Shown one piece after another: positions 15,282 through 22,718 of a stretch of DNA of 64,000 bases. Numbering within the stretch: the first letter of the stretch is position 1; the number at the start of each line of letters is the position of its first letter. The stretch spans positions 648,619 to 712,618 of the forward strand of contig NZ_CM002285.1 in assembly GCF_000497445.1 (NCBI RefSeq), in the 5' to 3' direction. This DNA is from Streptomyces roseochromogenus subsp. oscitans DS 12.976. GTDB lineage: Bacteria > Actinomycetota > Actinomycetes > Streptomycetales > Streptomycetaceae. The translations under genes were made by a program, and so were the position numbers. Below the pieces are notes generated by a model. It was not told the origin of the DNA and did no database searches. It saw only the letters and a list, made by a program, of their open reading frames with translations.

Positions 15282-17315
15282 TCAACCCGTGTGGACCTTC
15301 AGTGCCGTCCGGACGGCGGATTCGAGGGCGCCTTCGATCCAGGCGGGCTTGATGGATGTGTGGTCTCCCGCGAAATGCAGCGACCCTTCGGAGGCGGGGA
15401 TGTCGGGGAACAGTTCTGTGTGCTGGCCGGGGAACAGCACGGATGCCTCCCCGTAGGCGTAGTGGTCGCGCATCCACGACTGGGTCTTGCACTTGGTGGT
15501 GAAGAAGACCTCGCAGCGGCGGCCGTAGATGGCCTGTACTCCGGCGAGCGCGCGCAGATATCGCTCGTCGTCGGTGTAGGCGTCCCACTTGAGAGCGTCG
15601 TCGGACCAGCTGTAGGAGGCGAGCGTGATGCCTCCGTCGCCGATTTCCGTACCTCCTGAGTGCTCGAAGTAGACGAAGCGGTTGGCGTTGTCGCTCACGG
15701 AGCCGCCGCCGCGGGTATGAGCGGCTTCGGGCTCACCGCTCATGACGGGGCGGAAGGCGGTGAAGCACTTCTTGAGTTTGTCGGGGATCGTCACCCCGAG
15801 GTCCTTCACGGACTTGTGAGCACCGAGGTACGTGCCATCCTCGACCCGGCCCGCCTTGTACTTGTCGTAGAGCTTGTGCTCGATGGAGTTCAGCGCCTCC
15901 TTCCACTGCTCCTCGGTGAACTCCCACCAGCGGCGGGAGAATTCCAGCAGCACCTTGGTCGCGGCGTCGTAGTGCAGTTCCGTGATGGCCCGGCGCTTGC
16001 CGTAGGTGAGCGGCGGGTCGAAGGCCACGTGGCGCAGTCCGGAGAAGGGCACGGTGATGATCGCCTCGTCGCCCTCGAAGACCTCTGTGACACCCCCGTT
16101 GCCGGTCTGGCAGTCCTCGGAAACGGTGTGCACCTTCACTTTGCCATCGTGGTGTTCGATGCGTACGGCACGCCTGTCGAGCCTCACCTTGCCCTTCACG
16201 GGCGCGTACAGCGCGTCGGCGAGCAGTGCGGTCCCGCCCTTGATCTCCCAGAACTTGGTCTTGGGGTCGATCAGGGCGCTGGACAGGAAGCTGTGCAGGA
16301 AGGAGAGATGCAGCCGAGAGGTCAGGTTCTGGACGGTACCGATGAGGTCGATGGTCCTGATGTCGAGCTTGGCGACTTCGGTGAGGTACCGGTACATGGA
16401 CCAGTGGCCGTACCTCTTGAGGACCTCGACCCAGCCGTTGACGAGGGCTGTGCCTTCCTTGCCCCGGATGAGCTGGTGTGCGGGTTCGAGGGCGTCTGCG
16501 AGGATTGCGGAGGCGGTCTTGGTGCGGTTGGGGCCCGTGACACCGAAGGTGTCGTTGATCTTTGCGGGGTTCTTCTCGTAGTCGGCCCGGCGCATATGGA
16601 CGCCATTGACGTGGATCCAGGTGCGGTTGGCCTTCTTCGTCGGGTTCTTGACCTCCACGTCCACGAGGTAGAACTCCTGGAGCGGGAGGCCGTGCTTCTT
16701 CAGCAGTGCCATGAGGAGGGGGTGGCTGTCGGGCAGCCGCATGGCCCCGGCTTCCGCGTACTGCTTGGGGTCGGCGAAGGGCTGCTCCCCGTTCTCGTGG
16801 CCGCCCTTGCGGAACGTCTTGATACGGCCCCCGACCCGATTGCCGTTGGCTTCGATCACGGTGACATCGTGGCCCGCCCGGTTGAGCAGGTCGGCGGCGA
16901 GCAGCCCGGCCGGCCCGGCCCCGACGATCAGGACCCGCTTCGTCGCCTTCGCCCGGCTGGCGGGCAGGCCGTTCTCGATGGCCTTCAGGTAGGCCGGGAC
17001 GAGGGGTTGGTCGTGCTCGTCGTAGACGGTGATGGCGCGCGCGACCGTGGTGTACGCCCGGGGATCGGTGCCGGGCGGCGCCTCTGCCGGCACCGTCGAG
17101 GGCGCGGTGGCGGGGCTCAGCGCGGTCGCGGGCGCGACGGAGGCGGCGGTGAGTCCGGCAGCGAGCGCCGAGGCACCTGTCGCCGTGACCACAGCGCGCC
17201 GCGAGGGCTGTGAGGCCGGCGAAGCACTCGACGCAGGCTGCTCCTCGCCTGACACGTCTGTGTTCCGCGTGGTCGCCGGAGTCATGTCGGGATTGCTCAT
17301 GTTGTGTGAACGCAT
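15282..17315 (-). CDS. Exported flavin L-amino-acid oxidase, L-glutamate-oxidase-like
   Basis: 677 residues. N-terminal Tat-like signal ([18 protein letters not shown]) then the FAD Rossmann motif ([18 protein letters not shown], about residues 128-145) and [13 protein letters not shown]. Stretches such as [48 protein letters not shown] and [20 protein letters not shown] match, in order, those I know from Streptomyces L-glutamate oxidase. The family oxidatively deaminates an L-amino acid to the keto acid with release of ammonia and hydrogen peroxide. An LGOX-type reaction is likely, but specificity for glutamate is not proven. ATGs at 17300 and 17285 are possible alternative starts; no clear ribosome site decides. 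Confidence 0.85.
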   Translation of the reverse strand: MRSHNMSNPDMTPATTRNTDVSGEEQPASSASPASQPSRRAVVTATGASALAAGLTAASVAPATALSPATAPSTVPAEAPPGTDPRAYTTVARAITVYDEHDQPLVPAYLKAIENGLPASRAKATKRVLIVGAGPAGLLAADLLNRAGHDVTVIEANGNRVGGRIKTFRKGGHENGEQPFADPKQYAEAGAMRLPDSHPLLMALLKKHGLPLQEFYLVDVEVKNPTKKANRTWIHVNGVHMRRADYEKNPAKINDTFGVTGPNRTKTASAILADALEPAHQLIRGKEGTALVNGWVEVLKRYGHWSMYRYLTEVAKLDIRTIDLIGTVQNLTSRLHLSFLHSFLSSALIDPKTKFWEIKGGTALLADALYAPVKGKVRLDRRAVRIEHHDGKVKVHTVSEDCQTGNGGVTEVFEGDEAIITVPFSGLRHVAFDPPLTYGKRRAITELHYDAATKVLLEFSRRWWEFTEEQWKEALNSIEHKLYDKYKAGRVEDGTYLGAHKSVKDLGVTIPDKLKKCFTAFRPVMSGEPEAAHTRGGGSVSDNANRFVYFEHSGGTEIGDGGITLASYSWSDDALKWDAYTDDERYLRALAGVQAIYGRRCEVFFTTKCKTQSWMRDHYAYGEASVLFPGQHTELFPDIPASEGSLHFAGDHTSIKPAWIEGALESAVRTALKVHTG

Positions 17316-17498
17316 GGCTCATCACACTTGGCATACGAGCGACACCAAGCCAGCGCCTTCACACGGACGGGGACGGTAAACCACTCCCACGGCTACAAGA
17401 AGCGCCAGCCGGTCAACGGGCCTACGGGAGGCGGGTGTTGACTCTCACGGCTCTCAGCTCAGCACCCTGAACCTCAACATCACCACTGCGTGCAGACC

Positions 17499-18077
17499 TT
17501 ACGACCGTGCGGGTTGGTTGACGATCAGAAGGGTGATGTTCGCGGGCCGGAAGCCCAGAAGGGCATAGATGCGGGCGACTGTGTCCTCGGCATAGGCGAG
17601 GAAGACGGTCCTCACCCCGTGGTTGCGGGCATGGACGGTCAGGGCCGCGGTGACGGCCGCGGCCAGGCCCTGGCGGCGAGCGGTGGGGAGGGTGGCGACG
17701 CCGCCGATCTCGGTGGTGCCGTCCGGGGCAAGGGCAGCGATGAGTGTTTTGTGCCTGGCGCGGATGGTGTGCCGGATCGCCTCGACCGTGCCGTCCGCGG
17801 CCAGTTCCTCAGCCGCCGCCGACAGTTCCGCGAGGCCCGCGAGGCCCACAGCGGTGCCCGGCTCGGCGAAGGCCAGGCGAGGGAGAGTGAGTACTTTGGG
17901 CAGAGCCGGGTCGTCGGCCGTCAGCACGCGGAGCGTGACGCCGTCCGGCAGGAGCTGCGGAGGCACTTGATGGTGCGGGTCGAGGGCCATCAGCGGGCGT
18001 TCTTCCACCGGCAGGCCGACGGCCTCGATACGGGCACGTAGCGTCGGGGCTGCCCCGGCGAGCGGCTCGGACCGCCG
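17499..18077 (-). pseudogene. N-terminally truncated GNAT acetyltransferase
   Basis: The C-terminal half of a GNAT fold is clear: EIGGVATLPTARRQGLAAAV (acetyl-CoA loop), VFLAYAEDTVARIYALLGFRP. Homologous-looking sequence continues upstream of any good start (EPLAGAAPTLRARIEAVG) until a stop at 18078-18080. The usual 50-60 N-terminal residues are therefore missing and there is no ribosome site. A GTG at 18008 could still start a 169-residue product, so a shortened active protein is possible but unlikely. Confidence 0.6.
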
Positions 18078-18130
18078 TTAGTAAGGGGTTCCTGGTTGCT
18101 TGCGCACGAACAGCCGTAACGAGCGGCACT

Positions 18131-18667
18131 TCAGTCCTCTTCTGCGCTCGACAGAGCGTCGGTGATCATGCGGGTGGCGAAGTCGGGGTCGTCGGTGAGG
18201 CGGTTGATGTGCTCCGCGAGCAGGAAGGCGGTGACTTCCAGGGGAGTCATCTCGCTCTGAGTCCAGTATCCGTACTGTTTACGCCATAGGCTGGGGCTCA
18301 GGCCGGTGCCCGCGGCGACGACCAGGCCGGCCATGGTGGGAATGGCCTCGGGGCGGACACTCTTGGGCATCATGCGCATCGTGGCCACGAGGTTGGGCAC
18401 CACGTACTCGATGACGTCCTTGTCGTGGTCCTCGTAGGCCATCCGCAGCCACTTCATGAACATGAAGATGAGCGTGCACGCGCCGTCCAGCACGTCATTG
18501 GCTCCCTTGGGGCCCAGTGACGCGGCGAACTGGTCGATCAGCGCCCGTTGTTCGGGGTCGGCCTCCGTCTTGCCGTCGTAGATGCCTCGGAGCCGGGAGT
18601 CGATCATCATGAGCGCCGCGCTTACATCGCCGGCGGGAGCGTGCTGGGGGTCGCAGGGCGATGACAC
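18131..18667 (-). CDS. Hypothetical protein, 178 aa
   Basis: Family not recognised. Start GTG 18667 is set by GAGGAGG six bases upstream; the frame is open beyond but unconvincing. The protein is soluble and mainly helical, with DSRLRGIYDGKTEADPEQRA, a hydrophobic centre (TLIFMFMKWLRMAYED) and RLTDDPDFATRMITDAL near the end. It stands alone between the truncated GNAT and the PstS gene. The balanced composition and good codon bias support a real gene. Confidence 0.7.
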   Translation of the reverse strand: MSSPCDPQHAPAGDVSAALMMIDSRLRGIYDGKTEADPEQRALIDQFAASLGPKGANDVLDGACTLIFMFMKWLRMAYEDHDKDVIEYVVPNLVATMRMMPKSVRPEAIPTMAGLVVAAGTGLSPSLWRKQYGYWTQSEMTPLEVTAFLLAEHINRLTDDPDFATRMITDALSSAEED

Positions 18668-18992
18668 AGGGTTCCTCCTCGGGTGACCACGGTGCGCAGC
18701 GCGGTGTATCCGTACAGTAGACGGTCGATGAGACAGGAATCTGCCGAATCCCGGCGAAGGGGCCTCCTGTTGGGAATGGGCGAGCCGGCTGCGCCGGCCG
18801 GCAGAGACGAAGCGGATCGGGAGGCCGATCTGGTCGACGGTCATTTGCGCTCATCGTGGTTCGACCGGAGTGATGGGAGGCCCGCGTGCAATAGGGCGCG
18901 GCTGACAGCGCGGGGCAGCCGGGGAGTTCCTTGGGAGGCCGTAATGGTCGATCTTGGTGAGTTTGTCCGAATGTGACCTTGCGCAACGCTCT
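18668..18992. other. Intergenic region
   Basis: 325 bases between the hypothetical gene and pstS end. No gene is seen. GTATCCGTACAGTAGAC (about 18705-18721) is a locally AT-richer element that may hold the promoter of the 178-residue protein. Confidence 0.4.
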
Positions 18993-20138
18993 TCAGGACA
19001 AGGTGTCAATCCTGCTGCGAACCTTGTTCACGATCGTCGCCGGGAGCGTCGCGTATCCCTCGAAACTCAAGTCCTGCTGGCCTCCCGTGCCGGCGATGTA
19101 CGTCAGGAACGCCTTGGTGGCGGACCACGTCGCCGGCTTGTTGCCCTTGTCGCAGACGATCTCGTAGGTGACCATGTCGATCGGGTAGGCGCCCGGGGCC
19201 TTGGTCGCGTAGTCGAGCTTCAGCACGAGGTCGCCACCGGAACCCGCAGCCGTGGATGCGGCGATCGCCTTGGAGGCCGTGAGGACACTGGCGTCGACCG
19301 GAGAGGAGGCTCCGGTGGCGATCGAAGCCGTGGACACGTTGCGAGCGAGTGCGTACGTCAGCTCGACGTAGCCGATCGCGCCCACGGTCCCTTTCACCTG
19401 TTCGACGACGCCCGAGGAGCCCTTGGCGGACTGGCCGCCCTTGGCCGTCCACTGCTTGCTGTGCCCGTACGGCCAGGCGCTTGGTGCGGCGGCGCTCAGG
19501 TAGGAAGTGAAGTTGTCCGTCGTACCTGAGGAATCGGAACGGTGTGATGCCCGAATCTGTGTCGACGGCAGCTTGGTGCCGGGGTTGAGCTTCGTGATCG
19601 CTGGGTCGTTCCATTTCGTGATCTGCGAATCGAAGACCTTGGCCAGGGTGGGAGCGTCCAGGACCAGTTTGCTGACTCCTGGCAGATTGAAGCCGATGGC
19701 GATCGGGCCGCCGACCATCGGCAGGTGGACAGCTCGGCCGCCGTGGGAGCAGACGGCCTTGGACTGGCTGATCTGGGCAGCGCTCAGTGCGGAGTCGGAA
19801 CCCGCGAAGGAGGTTCTGCCCTTGAGGAAATCGGTCTGGCCGGCGCCGGATCCATTGCCTTCGTAGCTGATCCGGGTACCGGGACATGCCCGCGTGTAGC
19901 TCTTGATCCAGACCTTCATCGCGAACTCCTGCGCGGTCGATCCGGAAGCCGATAGCGTGGCTGGCTTGCCGCATTTGACACCACTCGCACCGGAGGTGGC
20001 GGACGAGGCAGTCATGGACGACGTGTTGGCGGGCCGGGAGTTACCGCTCGAGCCACAAGCCGTCAGAAGCAGGGCACTGGAGACGACTGCCGCACCGACC
20101 GACAGGCCACGCGTCCCACCCTTTGGCTGAAGCATCAC
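18993..20138 (-). CDS. pstS: Phosphate ABC transporter substrate-binding lipoprotein PstS
   Basis: 381 residues. Lipoprotein signal ending ALLLTACGSS (lipobox LTAC). The phosphate-binding signature appears in LSASGSTAQEFAMK, GNGSGAGQTDFLKG, FAGSDSALS and RSDSSGTTDNFTSYL, the Ser/Thr/Asp-rich phosphate cage. Start at ATG 20138 or the next ATG, behind AGGAGAG. The protein captures phosphate outside the membrane. No pstC, pstA or pstB lies nearby, so it is an orphan copy that would need a transporter encoded elsewhere. Upstream DNA has single TTCAC boxes but no clear tandem PHO repeats. Confidence 0.9.
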   Translation of the reverse strand: MMLQPKGGTRGLSVGAAVVSSALLLTACGSSGNSRPANTSSMTASSATSGASGVKCGKPATLSASGSTAQEFAMKVWIKSYTRACPGTRISYEGNGSGAGQTDFLKGRTSFAGSDSALSAAQISQSKAVCSHGGRAVHLPMVGGPIAIGFNLPGVSKLVLDAPTLAKVFDSQITKWNDPAITKLNPGTKLPSTQIRASHRSDSSGTTDNFTSYLSAAAPSAWPYGHSKQWTAKGGQSAKGSSGVVEQVKGTVGAIGYVELTYALARNVSTASIATGASSPVDASVLTASKAIAASTAAGSGGDLVLKLDYATKAPGAYPIDMVTYEIVCDKGNKPATWSATKAFLTYIAGTGGQQDLSFEGYATLPATIVNKVRSRIDTLS

Positions 20139-20393
20139 TCTTCGGCTCTCCTTATCTATGGACCTGCAGTCCGGCCCAGTACGTGGATGTGGTGCCGCAT
20201 GATCTCTGTGGTTCGGATGAGCTTCGATGCCTGCGGGCTAAGCCACAGGACCGTGAATCGGGCAGCGACCACAACACACGCCCTCGATCACTATAAGCAA
20301 TAATGTGAATGCTCTGAGTAATGCCAGGGCGGATGTCCCGCGGCATCGCGTGCCCCATGGGGATCAGGCAGCGTGCATGAAGCTGATTGCCAG

Positions 20394-21191
20394 TCAGGTG
20401 GTGACGATCTCGACGGGGACGCCGAGTGCCTCGATCGCCTGGATTTCGTCCTCGGGAGTGGCGTCGTCGGTGAGGACCAGGTCGTAGCCGGTGGCGTCGC
20501 CGTAGCAGTGGGTGGCCGTGCGGCCGAACTTGCTGTGGTCGACGGGGAGGACGCGACGCTCGGCCGCGCTCTGCAGGGCTTCCTTGAGGTCCGCCCACGC
20601 CTGGTCCGGGTGGGACAGTCGGCCGCCCTGGATGGCGGTGGCCGAGGAGAACATCACGTCGGCCCGGATCCGGGACAGGTGGCGCAGCGTGTCCGTGCCG
20701 GCGCACGCCTCGAAGTCGGCACGGAAGGCGCCGCCCAGCAGGATCACCCGCGTGCCGGGCGCGGCGTCGGCGCCGCCGACGAGACCCGCGATGCGGAGCG
20801 AGTTGGTGACCACGGTCAGGCCCTCGATCCGGGTCAGCCTGCGGGCGAGCGGGAAGAGCGTGCTGCCGCAGTCCATGAGGACCGTCTGCCCTGGCTTGAC
20901 CTCTCGGATGAGGCGTTCGGCGAACGCTTCCTTCGTCTCGATGTCGAGGTACTCGCGGAACCGCGTGGCGGTCTCGAGCGTGACGTTCGGCAGGGCGACG
21001 GCCATGCCGCGGCGCTTGTGCAGCAGCTGCCGGGATTCCAGGTTGGCCAGGTCTCGATGCACCGTCATGGTGCTGACCTGCAGGTTCTCGGCCAGAGTGT
21101 CGATCCGTACGGCGCCTTGGGCGATGACCTGCTGCAGCAGCCTATGCCGGCGCTGCTCGACGTCGGCCTCGGTCCCCCGGCTCGGCCTCAT
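20394..21191 (-). CDS. DeoR/GlpR-family sugar-metabolism repressor
   Basis: 265 residues from ATG 21191 (GAGGGGG upstream). The N-terminal DeoR HTH: RRHRLLQQVIAQGAVRIDTL and LQVSTMTVHRDLANLE. The C-terminal sugar-phosphate isomerase-like domain: TVLMDCGSTLFPLARRL, LTVVTNSLRIAGLV and VILLGGAFRADFEACAG. These regulators sense phosphorylated sugars or polyols. The gene is divergent from a wrecked MFS transporter of polyol type, with a TCACA-N7-TGTGA site between, so the original regulon target is now broken. Confidence 0.9.
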   Translation of the reverse strand: MRPSRGTEADVEQRRHRLLQQVIAQGAVRIDTLAENLQVSTMTVHRDLANLESRQLLHKRRGMAVALPNVTLETATRFREYLDIETKEAFAERLIREVKPGQTVLMDCGSTLFPLARRLTRIEGLTVVTNSLRIAGLVGGADAAPGTRVILLGGAFRADFEACAGTDTLRHLSRIRADVMFSSATAIQGGRLSHPDQAWADLKEALQSAAERRVLPVDHSKFGRTATHCYGDATGYDLVLTDDATPEDEIQAIEALGVPVEIVTT

Positions 21192-21255
21192 CTTCTGATC
21201 CCCCTCGACTCGACGGTGGTGCGCTCGACTCGGTACGTTATAAGGCCTCCAAACA

Positions 21256-21272
21256 TCACACACTTTCTGTGA
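21256..21272. promoter_or_regulatory. Candidate DeoR operator
   Basis: TCACA-cactttc-TGTGA, a perfect 5-bp inverted repeat with a 7-base centre, in an AT-rich stretch between the divergent DeoR gene and the MFS remnant. A TTGACA box follows at about 21288-21293. Confidence 0.45.
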
Positions 21273-21374
21273 GATTTTGGCAATCCGTTGACAGGAATCG
21301 CTCCGGGTGGCTTTCATCGAGGGCACGTCGCCGCGGCATGAACCCAGGTGCCGCACCTGCACGGAGGTATCCCC

Positions 21375-22400
21375 GTGGCCCAGAACCTCGCTCCGACCCG
21401 GCCCCCGCGCACGGAGTACGGCTCGCTGCCCTCGCCACGGCGCTCGCTGTCCGACCGGACGGGCCTTCCCCGCGCCTTGGTATGGGGGTACCTCGGGTTG
21501 GTGTGGGGGCACCTCGGGCTGATCATGTTCCTGATCGGAGACTTGGTGGAGGCTGGGTATCCCCCGCCGCCGTACCTCGTCGGCCCGGGGTTCTCCGAGA
21601 GCGGCGTCGGCCTCGTCTTCACCGTCTACGGCATCGCCGCTGCGGTCGGCGCCTTCCTCGCGGGTGCTCTCCCGGACGGCTGGAAGCCGCGCCGGGAGAG
21701 GGCTGGCCGGCGCCGCCTTCTGGGGGCTGTTGCCGCCCGGACGGCGTGCTGTGAAGAGGACGCTCCCCGGCAGGTTCGCGATCCTCGCCGAGAAGCCCAA
21801 CGTCACCATGGGCGCGCGCGTCCCGCTCGTCACCACCCCGTCGCAGTTCGGCATCTGGGTCTCTGTGCCGGTGTTCTTCACTCACCGGCTCGGGTCAGCG
21901 CTGGAGGAGTGGCCGCGTCTGCTGACGGTGATGATGGGCATGAATCCGGCGTTCGTCGTGTTCTTCAGTGCCCTCGGCGACCGGTGGAGCCAGCGCGGGA
22001 CGGCTGGCTGGCTCGGCGGTGTGCTCTCCGCCGCCGAGTACTGCCTGGACCTGTACTGCCTGGACGTGTACTGCCTGCCGGTGGCGGTCGGCCACAACTT
22101 CCTCGTGGCCGCCGTCGCGGCCGGGGCCTTCGGCGCGGGCATGGCGAAGTACGTACCGTTGCCTCCGCTCCTGACGGCCCCGACCCCTGAGCACAAGGGC
22201 CAGGTCATGTCCGTCTGCAGCCTGGGGCCGGGCGAGCGTGGCACTGGGGCCGTTGACCGGCACACCGTTCATCGAACCGCTCGGCGTCCAGGGTGTGCTG
22301 AGGATCTACGCCGGACTGCACTTGAGCAGAAGGGTCCTGGCGCTACTGCGCCCCGAACCGTACCGGCAGCACCCAGCACCCAGCTCCCAGCTCCCGCGAC
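21375..22400 (+). pseudogene. Broken MFS sugar/polyol transporter
   Basis: Three pieces of one major-facilitator protein lie in three frames. Piece 1 (from GTG 21375): LGLIMFLIGDLVEAG, PYLVGPGFSESGVGLVFTVYG and AAVGAFLAGALPDGW. Piece 2 (about 21700-22240): LPGRFAILAEKPNVTMGARV, SQFGIWVSVPVFFTH, EEWPRLLTVMMGMNPAFVVFF and GHNFLVAAVAAGAFGAGMAKYV. Piece 3 (about 22240-22370): TPFIEPLGVQGVLRIYAGL, LALLRPEPYRQ. Several helices between pieces 1 and 2 are missing, so there is an internal deletion as well as frameshifts. A duplicated TACTGCCTGGAC-type stretch near 22040-22075 is further damage. It probably carried a polyol or sugar under the divergent DeoR regulator. Confidence 0.75.
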
Positions 22401-22432
22401 AGGCTCCGCCTTCTGGGACACCGCCGGCTGAC

Positions 22433-22718
22433 GGGAAGCGCGGAATTCACAGCCACCGCGGCCGCGTCCCGGGTCGCGCCGGAGGCAGAAGCCGTGGGCA
22501 CCGGAGCGGCTCACCGCCAGTTGACCGACGTACGGCTTCCAACCAGCACCCGCGACAGATCTGCGCAGCGCTCCCCACGGCCGCGGTGGTACCGGCGTCT
22601 CCCTGGGCGGCCTGCCCCGGCCCGAAACGTCCACGCGTGGACGTCGTGCGAACCACGGACGGCCGAGCAGCCGGTGACTTCCGTGACAGGACAGGACAGG
22701 TGACGGTGCGAGGAGTTC
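22433..22718. other. Intergenic region before the LAL regulator
   Basis: 286 bases without a convincing gene. It ends in GGACAGGACAGGTGACGG and the ribosome site GAGGAG of the LAL gene. The short direct repeat ACAGG-ACAGG at about 22686-22700 is the only structure seen. Confidence 0.35.

Noticed and set aside
20139..20393. Possible PHO boxes upstream of pstS (TTCAC sequences).
   Set aside because: Only isolated TTCAC hexamers are seen, not the 11-bp direct-repeat units needed for PhoP; position alone is insufficient.
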